Shown piece after piece: positions 37,885-46,020 of a DNA stretch of 64,000 bases. A model generated the notes under the pieces. The model did not search any database. It was not told where the DNA came from and worked only from the letters and a program-made list of their open reading frames with translations. The translations under genes and the position numbers were made by a program. Position 1 is the first letter of the stretch; each line of letters begins with the position of its first letter. This stretch comes from Brevipalpus yothersi (lineage: Eukaryota > Arthropoda > Arachnida > Trombidiformes > Tenuipalpidae), in NCBI GenBank assembly GCA_003956705.1, contig QZCP01000068.1:265022-329021 (forward strand), written 5' to 3'.

Positions 37885-38434
37885 ATGTCCAATTGGAGAT
37901 TCGGTGATTTTGTTCCCGCTTCGAATCCCAATCCACCACGGTCACGAACCAAGTTCTCATTTGTGGGTAAGTTTCATTGACGATAAGATCAATGTCCGTT
38001 TTCATTTTTGACACATCAATCTATTTGTTTTTAACACAGGCTACATTACTCGCCAGGAGTTTGAGCGACATCGAAATTATTATCAAGAATTTATCAGCCG
38101 GAGGCCAGCTGGTTGTATACCCGCAATAGAGCAGTGTTTGGAAAAGATTTTAAGTGACTCAAACACACTCGATTTTCAAGACAAGGATGAGGCCGATGCT
38201 GGACATTCACTTGTCTTCGTTCGCAACGAGTACAAGTTTGTGGATTTTACTCTTTTATGCGAGGCAGCATTTCCAAATGGAACCGAATGCGTGGTGTGTG
38301 GTGAAAGTGTACGCTACAAGTCAATGACCGAGTATCGATTTCATTTTCATGGACACTGTCCATTGTTTACACCCTCGCGAGCAGTTGGAAAATTCAAGGG
38401 ATCGAGCAACCGAGAGGAGGCCTACGAGGGCTAA
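37885..38434 (+). CDS. Small single-finger protein, intron-containing (finger family member)
   Basis: Two exons (37885-37966 and 38040-38434) give 158 residues starting MSNWRFGDFVPASN. The C-terminal half contains a Cys/His cluster CVVCGESVRY...HFHGHC, close to but longer than the CX2CX12HX5C finger of the minus-strand array at 42.7-45.1 kb. The preceding segment (SLVFVRNEYKFVDFTLLC) resembles the hydrophobic segment before the finger in those proteins. I infer that it belongs to the same family. An AATAAA lies about 210 bases after the stop. The gene is divergent from the two-finger gene to its left. Function unknown; a single zinc-binding module suggests nucleic-acid or protein binding. Confidence 0.7.
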
Positions 38435-38906
38435 AATACACACTCTCTTTAATCGTCGAAAGAGAAAAGAAAACTTATAACCTCCTAATCCATTCTTCTT
38501 TTCTCTTTTTTATCAAAACACAAGAATATTCTAGAGTTAGGGAAAGAACCTTCTTCTCTCATTACCAAACAAGATCAACACTCAATTGTCAAAAACAGCC
38601 GAGCTTATTATTCTTACTCTTTTACGGTCTTACTCATTGAAAAATAAAATTGTTTCCCTTTCTGATTCAATGATAATTCGAGTAAGATTTCTCATTTGAA
38701 TCCTCATTAAAAATGATGTAATGGTCTTCTCCTATTTCATGAAAAGAACTCGTGAGTCAAATGATTAGTGTGACTTTTAACACACATCGGCTCACTCAGA
38801 CTTCATCTACGCTCTCTCATTTATTTCGAAAATTTCTTCTCGAGACGTTCTGTTATTGTTATCTTTCGAATAAAGTTATTCTATTGTGTTTTTATTTCAA
38901 GAAACA

Positions 38907-39314
38907 ATGTCTCTATCCTCTGAGTGGCGTCAATTAATTGAGGTGCTAAAAAATGATGTTCGAGACAAAATAGTTTCCGAAACAACAATTCTACAAGTCT
39001 TTGGTGACAGTGAGATGATCTTCTCAATCGGCTATTATCAAGAGAAAAAGGAGTCATTTATGGCATTCGTCAAAAATCTAACCGAGGAAGAGAGATACTT
39101 TTATCTGTTATGTATCGGAGAAAGATTGGTATTAATCACAAAGTTCTTTCTACAATTTGACAACTATCTCCATCGTGAGATTGTGTGTGAATTCTGTGTT
39201 CATCCAATAGATGGTAAATGGATCGAACACGTTAACGATGGTCATTGTGTATTCACAAATCCTTGTAAATACGTACACGATTTCGATGATCTAAACATTC
39301 TCAATTTTGAATAG
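38907..39314 (+). CDS. Small single-finger protein (finger family member)
   Basis: Intronless frame of 135 residues starting MSLSSEWRQLIEVL. A predicted helical N-terminal part is followed by a hydrophobic segment (FYLLCIGERLVLITKFF) and a Cys/His cluster CEFC...EHVNDGHC, spacing CX2CX10HX5C. This is two residues shorter than the array fingers on the opposite strand. An AATAAA lies at about 39363, and the stop is only about 90 bases from the stop of the reverse-transcriptase ORF that converges on it. A splice-acceptor-like TTTCAAG just before the ATG leaves room for an untranslated 5' exon. Function unknown. Confidence 0.65.
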   Translation: MSLSSEWRQLIEVLKNDVRDKIVSETTILQVFGDSEMIFSIGYYQEKKESFMAFVKNLTEEERYFYLLCIGERLVLITKFFLQFDNYLHREIVCEFCVHPIDGKWIEHVNDGHCVFTNPCKYVHDFDDLNILNFE

Positions 39315-39401
39315 TATCGAGAGGAAATATTGTAAAATCATTTACCCGAAGATGGAGAGAATAAAACACAAATATAAGACAAAATCTTGAATATACCATC
39401 T

Positions 39402-42400
39402 TTATTTCTTTCTCTCAATGATTCCATTCATTCTCAAGCTTTTTCTCATAAAATTACTCAAGGCGCGAAGATCATAGATGTTAGTTATCGAGGCTAGAAG
39501 TTTCAAGCAGCCACTAACTCGTGGAATGTCTTGTAAGCAATCAGGAGCAGCAGCTCGATTGATAGGACATTCGAAAACAATGTGGAATGTATTTATCTTT
39601 TTAGAACATCTGCAAATTTGTCTTTGACTCCATCTGTGCCATACTCCCTTGATGACGTCAATATCTTGAAGGATGTCAATTTCAAAGTTCCAAAGTTGAA
39701 GATCTTTGATAAGGTTTGGATGTAACAAACTCTGGTCAAGAATTGTTTCTTTTTCTTTACTAATGAGATCTGGACAACTAATTAGAAGACTTGAAAACTT
39801 GATGTCTTGGTCGAAGATGAACCAGGAAGTCCTAACTCTAGCAATTGCTCTTGAGGGATCCGAATCTTTTCTTGACATGAGGATCTTTAGAAGATTTGCT
39901 TTTCCTATCAGAATACACTTCTCCAAAGACTTAAGCATAATCACCACATGTGAGAAGGCCAGAGAGAGGGCTTCTAGAAGTGAATCCGAACAGAAATCAA
40001 ACTGAACAAAAATTTCATCGTCTTTGTAAAAAGTCACCCAAAAACGATGATTTCGGTTGAGGTATGAGAACTTTAGCTTTACGGTGTTGGAGAGATCGGC
40101 TAGAGTAACATCACCAATTTGCAGAAGTTTAGAAGATGGATTGATTTCATCAATATCTCTAAAGATATCGTGTAGGCGATCTATCGCAGTTTTGGTACGA
40201 TTGAAGACAGGTAAAAGATTTGATCTGCATATTCTGAAGTAGGCATTGGCCAAAACATCTTTTGGGCAGAAGGAGGATAAAATCTGTAGGATGATCTTCC
40301 AACGGTGGATTCCTGTGATGCCAGTAATGACACTTCCAATGTTGTAGCATTGTGATCGAGTATCTATTGAAAGATTGTTGCAGATGATAGGAGCAAAGTA
40401 TCTGAGCAACGAATTGCAGGTCACTTCATAAATATAAGGCAACACTCTGGGAGGACAGCTCAGTAAGGATCTGCTTCTTCTTCGAAGTACAGTGGCCATC
40501 AATTCCAACTTTCTATTCAAAGTATGACTGGTTGAATTGAGCTTTCCGTTGTAGAATTTAACACCAAGAAAGGTCAAAAATTCATCCTTAGGAAGCTCCG
40601 AAATCATAGCTTTATTGTTAGTGATGATCACACTTTTAGATTTCTCCCTGTTAACCTCCAGGCCAACAAGAGAAAGTTGGGATGAGATTTCTTTTAGGAT
40701 GGATGACATAATTGAGTCTCTAAAGAGGGTGACAGACTCAAAGTCACACTCTTTCCCTCCAATTTTTCGATAAGAAAATTCTTGTGAAACTATTAGGACG
40801 TCGTCAGCAGATTTGAGTGTAGTAAAGAGGTATGATTCGATCTGTTCAATGAAGACGTTCCTCGTCGCACTATTATATAAAATAGGTCCGCAGAAACTTC
40901 CTTGCCATGATCCTTTTGAGTAACGTTTTTGTAAGACACAACCATCCTCCTTAGTGTAGAGTGTTCTTCTATGGATTAATAGAAATCTCAAGAATTCACA
41001 AACAAAAACAGGAACACCTTTCTCTGTAAGACCTTGGAACGCCTGATCAATACAAAAGTTCTCGAAAGCGTTGGAAACGTCGATGGTGAAAAGAATTCGA
41101 AAGCTGCCCCATTTCGATTGTGAAGGAGCCAGAATGCTTGCTAGTTTACTAAACAAATCTCTAGATCCAATACCCTTGGAAAAACCATATTGATGGGGAA
41201 AATTTGTGCAATTGGGTGTTCTATTAATAATGCAGAGGCAATAGGCATCAAGGAGACGAGAAAATGGGTGCATGATCACAATTGGACGACATCTCTTTCC
41301 ATCACCTTTTTCGATTAGAACTAAACGGCTAGTAATATATCGGTGACTCAGATAAGATGCTCTGAAGAGTCTTTCAAAGAAGCCTCTTAAGAAAAAATCT
41401 TTTTCTATCAGAGTTCCCAATCCTTTGCCTGTCATGAAAGAGTGATAGAAAGCCTCTTTTTTCTTTAATTTTTTCGATATCCATTGCCATTCATCCTGAG
41501 ATAGTCGAGGGATTGAGCAGTTATTCTTGCTTCCCGAAAATTTTGAAGTGGGATGTACCAAAGGCTCAAAGGTGCTCAAAAATTTTTCTCTATCTTCTTC
41601 TAGAGATCTGTGATGGTATAATATAAGATCATCTTTAATTCTGGACCAATCTTTACCCAGAGCTTTCTCAACGATTTTCCAACTTGGAGTTTTCTTGTTA
41701 TCGATAAATCTTTTGTAACGAGTCCTGGCCTTCGTGTTGCATTTTTTCATTTGGAGAATGCATTCTTCAATATCCCTCGTTAGTTGACAAAGCTTTTGAT
41801 ACTTAAAAATGCTGTTAACTTTCAATCTTTTAATCTTGATCCTTAATTTCTTTCTTCTTTTTGCGAGTTTTTCAAAGAGAGAGGAAGGTCTACCCGATCG
41901 ATCAATTGTACATTTGCTCATAATGTTGGTAATATGAGCATCCATTTGCAAAATGGCAAAGTCTAAATCTTGTTCCTCGTGATGAAGGAAAGGAGAGAAG
42001 ATGCATAGTTGAGATAACTTTTTATAATCAATCCTTGCTTTCTTCTTTGGTGAAAGCTCATTAGTTTTGAATCGAACAAATAGGCAACGATGATCAGATG
42101 ATTGTAGCTCAAGACAGGAAGTTTTGCTAATTATCCTATTCATTGAGCAGAATACTATATCGATCCAATGGTATGATGGTTTATCATTGCCATACTTTTG
42201 TTGAAAAGTCCAATTTGAGCTTGAGAGTGAGAAGGAATTTTTCAAGTTGAAGGCTGTAATTATCTCTACTAATTTGATAGAGTTCAGGCGCACTTTATTA
42301 GGGCTCCAAAGAGGGTTCTCCGTATTACAGTCTCCCATGATGTAAACATCATGCCCTGAGAAACATTCTTTCATTATTTTCATGATGGTGTCATATATCT

Positions 42401-42734
42401 GATCATTATCAGATTTCCACGGCTTAGCATAGAATTCAATGACACCAATGCGTCTATTACAATTCACTCCTCTAACTGCGATGATATTAAGGCCTAAAGG
42501 TTGAGCAGCAACATTCCAATCTCCTTTTCCAAAAATAAGACAATTCTCGTTTCGAAAAATCTTATAGTTCGAGTCCTGTAGAATGATGTCGACATTGCAG
42601 TAATTGTAGAGATCACAAATTCCAGCACAAAAAACACCTTTTGATTGAATTGAAATAAGTCCGAGAAGATCGATAACGGCTTCTTGTGATTTCTTTACAT
42701 TAGCATGATAGAGGTCAAGATTATTTTTATTCAT
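39402..42734 (-). CDS. Non-LTR retrotransposon ORF2-like endonuclease/reverse transcriptase (R1-like)
   Basis: Uninterrupted 1,110-residue ORF from the first ATG (42734). The APE-type endonuclease spans about residues 1-230: GDCNTENPLW near 133, YHWIDIVF near 190 and the SSDHR motif near 213. The QEP-type Glu motif expected near residue 35-45 is not seen. The reverse transcriptase follows, with RPIVIMHP, QYGFSKG, motif A FTIDVSNAFEN near 550, the SWQGSFCGPILYN block, and motif C SADDVLI (SADD for YADD) near 640. A C-terminal CX1CX7HX4C knuckle (CRCSKKINTFHIVFEC) lies near 1040. The order and motifs fit the R1 clade. The ATG overlaps the stop of the upstream finger ORF by 8 bases. The stop codon lies within an AATAAA, and no poly(A) or simple tail follows, unlike a recent insertion. 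The frame is intact, so it is either young or under selection. Confidence 0.92.
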   Translation of the reverse strand: MNKNNLDLYHANVKKSQEAVIDLLGLISIQSKGVFCAGICDLYNYCNVDIILQDSNYKIFRNENCLIFGKGDWNVAAQPLGLNIIAVRGVNCNRRIGVIEFYAKPWKSDNDQIYDTIMKIMKECFSGHDVYIMGDCNTENPLWSPNKVRLNSIKLVEIITAFNLKNSFSLSSSNWTFQQKYGNDKPSYHWIDIVFCSMNRIISKTSCLELQSSDHRCLFVRFKTNELSPKKKARIDYKKLSQLCIFSPFLHHEEQDLDFAILQMDAHITNIMSKCTIDRSGRPSSLFEKLAKRRKKLRIKIKRLKVNSIFKYQKLCQLTRDIEECILQMKKCNTKARTRYKRFIDNKKTPSWKIVEKALGKDWSRIKDDLILYHHRSLEEDREKFLSTFEPLVHPTSKFSGSKNNCSIPRLSQDEWQWISKKLKKKEAFYHSFMTGKGLGTLIEKDFFLRGFFERLFRASYLSHRYITSRLVLIEKGDGKRCRPIVIMHPFSRLLDAYCLCIINRTPNCTNFPHQYGFSKGIGSRDLFSKLASILAPSQSKWGSFRILFTIDVSNAFENFCIDQAFQGLTEKGVPVFVCEFLRFLLIHRRTLYTKEDGCVLQKRYSKGSWQGSFCGPILYNSATRNVFIEQIESYLFTTLKSADDVLIVSQEFSYRKIGGKECDFESVTLFRDSIMSSILKEISSQLSLVGLEVNREKSKSVIITNNKAMISELPKDEFLTFLGVKFYNGKLNSTSHTLNRKLELMATVLRRRSRSLLSCPPRVLPYIYEVTCNSLLRYFAPIICNNLSIDTRSQCYNIGSVITGITGIHRWKIILQILSSFCPKDVLANAYFRICRSNLLPVFNRTKTAIDRLHDIFRDIDEINPSSKLLQIGDVTLADLSNTVKLKFSYLNRNHRFWVTFYKDDEIFVQFDFCSDSLLEALSLAFSHVVIMLKSLEKCILIGKANLLKILMSRKDSDPSRAIARVRTSWFIFDQDIKFSSLLISCPDLISKEKETILDQSLLHPNLIKDLQLWNFEIDILQDIDVIKGVWHRWSQRQICRCSKKINTFHIVFECPINRAAAPDCLQDIPRVSGCLKLLASITNIYDLRALSNFMRKSLRMNGIIERKK

Positions 42735-43188
42735 GTCGAGCAACGTGGAAAACTTTCTCTCTGAACGCTAGGATTTGAGGGTCACTGATTTCTTTCTTTG
42801 TATTCTCGTTGTCAAAAATTGAAATCAATAAGCATTCAGCATTCAAAAAATGAAGGGCGAAGTTGGAATTGTAGGCGTATTTGGCTCCGCAAAAAAGGCA
42901 CTTGAATTTTTTGGGATGATTTGCAAGAGACAAAATTGATTCACTTTTAGCGAAATTAGTAGGGATTAACCAACACCTATGTTCGAAGCAGATGATAATC
43001 CAATTGGAGGATTCAATGTGATGAAAATACCTGTTATAGTAGTATTGAATGTCTTCGTCACTAATCCCCCATGAAACACAGGATAAATCCTCTAGAAATT
43101 GGAGTAGATTCTTTTTTACCTCACTGTCAATTGATTCACTAATCTTTTGGCAGTATGACGAGAGGATTGAAGATGATAACGGTTGCAT
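42727..43188 (-). CDS. Zinc-finger ORF E of the polycistronic array
   Basis: 153 residues from the first ATG (43188). It contains one finger, CLFCGAKYAYNSNFALHFL..C, with spacing CX2CX12HX5C, preceded by a hydrophobic segment (NWIIICFEHRCWLIP). Its stop overlaps the start of the reverse-transcriptase ORF by 8 bases (ATGAATAA). It is separated from ORF D by 196 bases that contain a short out-of-frame ATG frame (about 43139-43295). Together this suggests that E and the reverse transcriptase are translationally coupled. No homologue is recognised; an ORF1-like RNA-binding role is inferred from position. Confidence 0.75.
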   Translation of the reverse strand: MQPLSSSILSSYCQKISESIDSEVKKNLLQFLEDLSCVSWGISDEDIQYYYNRYFHHIESSNWIIICFEHRCWLIPTNFAKSESILSLANHPKKFKCLFCGAKYAYNSNFALHFLNAECLLISIFDNENTKKEISDPQILAFREKVFHVARHE

Positions 43189-43384
43189 GATCAAGGAGGA
43201 TGGAAAGATATGAAGAATTCGAGGATGATGATGATGTGAAACTTTGATCTTTCGAGAACAATGTCATGATAATATGATGAGGATGAAAATCCATTGAGAT
43301 ATTCAGAAAGAGTTTGTGGTGGACGATAAAACTTTTCAATGAAGAGATTTGGATGAATACAACCGTGACACTTTCAAGCTGACT

Positions 43385-43810
43385 TTAATTTTGGAGGGAA
43401 CGAATTTCTTGTATAAATCTTTCAATTTCTTTGATCGCTTGATGATTAATATACACAGAAATGATCACACAGTTATTATTAATGAAGTGTTCTTTAAGAT
43501 GATGATGATTAGAGAAATCTTGAAAGCATAAAGTGCAAGTCCAGATGGGTGAATTTTGGATGATTCTCCTGACACTAATTAAAGATGGTAAGCAGCACCA
43601 AAGTTTTGAATCGTAGAATAATGGGATGTACTCAGAGTCAATTTTTGCCCATAAATTGAGAATAAACTCAAGGTCAGTAAAATAAGGTTCAAGCTTTACA
43701 CTGACGATAGATGATTCATTTAGAGTTGATGAATAATATGAGAAATGATTGTCTTTTGATCTTTTTTCACGATCAATGTTTCTTAGGACGGTGATGGAGT
43801 AAATCTTCAT
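43385..43810 (-). CDS. Zinc-finger ORF D of the polycistronic array
   Basis: 141 residues. The ATG overlaps the stop of ORF C in the sequence ATGA (4-base overlap). The finger is CTLCFQDFSNHHHLKEHF...C, spacing CX2CX12HX5C, after the segment YIPLFYDSKLWCCLP. After the finger there is a short hydrophobic strand (VIISVYI) and a helical tail, as in the other members. Function unknown. Confidence 0.78.
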   Translation of the reverse strand: MKIYSITVLRNIDREKRSKDNHFSYYSSTLNESSIVSVKLEPYFTDLEFILNLWAKIDSEYIPLFYDSKLWCCLPSLISVRRIIQNSPIWTCTLCFQDFSNHHHLKEHFINNNCVIISVYINHQAIKEIERFIQEIRSLQN

Positions 43811-44247
43811 CGATCTCTTTGATAAAAGTGCACAATATTAACGCGTTCAGAAAGGATGTTGGATAAAATTCTACTATTTAAGAATGGCACTAGCAAGATA
43901 CACCTGAACTCATAAAAATGATTCATAAAGCTCGTATTACTAGTAAAGATACAATCACAAAATTTACACTTATATCCTACTGGAATAGATTCAGAACCGA
44001 TTGTAGTTGAAAGATTTTCAAATTTGCAATGGAACAAGAAGTCGTCATAGTAAAGAACAATCGAACTAGTATTGAGAGGGGTGAAGAATGAGCGAATATG
44101 TGGAAATTTTGAATCAATTTCACAAGGTAATACAACGAGGGATGAACTCCGAATTAAGTTAGTCAAAGTCCTAACACGAAAATTGTTTGTGTATAAATAC
44201 CGTGTATTTTGGTCGAATAAGCGAAGTGTCTTGAGTGGCAAGATCAT
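43807..44247 (-). CDS. Zinc-finger ORF C of the polycistronic array
   Basis: 146 residues from the ATG at 44247, which shares its A with the stop of ORF B (TGATG). A GTG one codon upstream is not needed. The finger is CKFCDCIFTSNTSFMNHF...C, spacing CX2CX12HX5C, after the hydrophobic/Cys segment IVLYYDDFLFHC. Function unknown; same architecture as ORFs A, B, D and E. Confidence 0.78.
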   Translation of the reverse strand: MILPLKTLRLFDQNTRYLYTNNFRVRTLTNLIRSSSLVVLPCEIDSKFPHIRSFFTPLNTSSIVLYYDDFLFHCKFENLSTTIGSESIPVGYKCKFCDCIFTSNTSFMNHFYEFRCILLVPFLNSRILSNILSERVNIVHFYQRDR

Positions 44248-44678
44248 CACGCTGAAAAAGGTTCTTTTGATCTTGGATCTAATAGCTCTCTTCTAGTGGA
44301 TTCTCGATCGTTGATCACTAAGATTTCACATTCGTTGTCAATCAAATGATGTTTAAAGTTAACAAAGTTATTAAATTTAGCACGACAGAATACACACTTG
44401 AGACACTTTTTAAAATCGACAGTTGCCTTATAATTTCCGACTCTCACAAATTTTCGTGGATCACAAAAATATACTTTGAAATCCCAGACTAATGGTATTA
44501 AACCTCTGGAGCGCAGATATATGATAAGATCGTTCACAACTACACTATCACTGCTTAAACGAAAGTTATGCACGTTAACCGAGTCTAGAATTTCCGTAAA
44601 AGCGACATTGATGTCCTCAGGTGTCTGATTATGTTGAAAAGCACAGTAACTCCACAGATGATCAGAGTAGAATTGCAT
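44247..44678 (-). CDS. Zinc-finger ORF B of the polycistronic array
   Basis: 143 residues. The start ATG shares its A with the TAA stop of ORF A (TAATG). The finger is CVFCRAKFNNFVNFKHHL...C, spacing CX2CX12HX5C, preceded by LIPLVWDFKVYFC. It is followed by the ECEILVI strand and a charged tail. Function unknown. Confidence 0.78.
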   Translation of the reverse strand: MQFYSDHLWSYCAFQHNQTPEDINVAFTEILDSVNVHNFRLSSDSVVVNDLIIYLRSRGLIPLVWDFKVYFCDPRKFVRVGNYKATVDFKKCLKCVFCRAKFNNFVNFKHHLIDNECEILVINDRESTRRELLDPRSKEPFSA

Positions 44679-45109
44679 TATGAATAGTTGAGATATATAG
44701 GAAAGGGATTTGAAAGTTCATTTTCCGAATTAAATGATTCATTCAAAACTGGGATCAGGCATTCATTATTTTTCAAATGATCATAAAAGTTTTTGGGTTG
44801 TTTGAAAATAGCCTTACAAAAATAGCACCAGTGTTTAGCACGTCTAGAATTATTATCAGTATATTCGAGGAAGTAAGAAGCATAGCACCACCAAATGCAG
44901 TAATCAAAAATGAATGGAACACAGAATGGTGGTCGAGTGGTTTCTAAAAGTTCTTGGACACTACTCTCAGTATTCGCTACCGAGGGAAGAGCGACTTTTG
45001 CCACACATTCAGAACTAAGTTTATCTTTAAAATCACTGTAAATGTTTCGATCACAGTTCAAAAATTTCGCGTGACAGTATTCAATCAAATCTCCAACAAT
45101 CAGAACCAT
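44678..45109 (-). CDS. Zinc-finger ORF A, first of the polycistronic array
   Basis: 143 residues, the most upstream frame of the chain, beginning MVLIVGDLIEYC. The finger is CYFCKAIFKQPKNFYDHL...C, spacing CX2CX12HX5C, after the segment CVPFIFDYCIWWCY. A TATAAAA lies only a few bases before the ATG, which is too close to act as a TATA box for this ATG unless the leader is minimal. About 900 bases separate this ORF from the divergent merlin gene. Function unknown. Confidence 0.75.
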   Translation of the reverse strand: MVLIVGDLIEYCHAKFLNCDRNIYSDFKDKLSSECVAKVALPSVANTESSVQELLETTRPPFCVPFIFDYCIWWCYASYFLEYTDNNSRRAKHWCYFCKAIFKQPKNFYDHLKNNECLIPVLNESFNSENELSNPFPIYLNYS

Positions 45110-46020
45110 ATTTTATAAGAAAAATTGTATGATCTTCCGAATAAGGCTTCATTAGAACATCAAAAGTTTCAAATAGTTCTAATGATGGAAAAAAACATAG
45201 AACGAAAAAAGCGCCGAATGTTTATGATGCGATTGATATTATCATTTCCTTCCGACACTTGATCATCATATCAAATGTGTGTACATCCCTCTCTTTCTCT
45301 CTCTCTCTACAGCTGTGTTGTGATGAACGAGAGAGATGTGTGTGTGTGTTTATGAGAGAGAAAAGCGAAATTTATTGGTGATGAAATGTCTCTCCTTGTA
45401 TTGTTCCATGCCGATTATCGTTCATGCTTTCCTCATATTTTTTTGGTGAATATCAACAACAACAATTTTTTTTCTTCCTTCCTTCCAAAAGTGATTCATT
45501 AGCCGGCTTGTTGGTGATGTGCCTTATTTTTAATTGTACATGTGTTTGCTTGTGTGTATGTTATACCGTCAATTTATTTACATACATGTTCATAGGTGAT
45601 CTTCATAGGAAATTTTTTTTAAAAGATTGTACTGAAACGTAAACAAACAGTATCAGGTGAGAAAGAGAGAGAGAGAGACTTGTTGAAGAATGTGTGCAAC
45701 ATTCCTTTGCCCACATTTTTGTGTATACATCACGCTACTAGTGACATTCCGTTGGTCTTATTAATTTATTTAAATCTTTTCCTAACTTCTTTCCTCTTCC
45801 TTCTACTCTATTACACATCTATTTGTATTATATGAAACAACAATTACAAGTGTATACCTTATATTTATAGTCACAAGATCATCTCATTGGACTACTGGAT
45901 GATATTCGTTGATAATTGCTTCGATTCGACTTGAGAACAAGAAAGAGGGAAGAAAGAGCGAAAATTCTCTCTCGGACAAAACAGAGTATCTCTGGTGGAT
46001 TTGTATTCCTTTTTCTCAAG
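45110..46020. other. Divergent spacer between finger array and merlin
   Basis: AT-rich with short CT/GA and TG stretches (near 45292-45310 and 45338-45365). It should hold the promoters of both the finger array (minus) and merlin (plus). No gene is supported. Confidence 0.5.

Noticed and set aside
42744..43339. Alternative upstream starts (TTG/GTG) for the reverse transcriptase and finger ORFs
   Set aside because: An in-frame ATG exists a few codons downstream in each case and fits the stop-start overlaps better.
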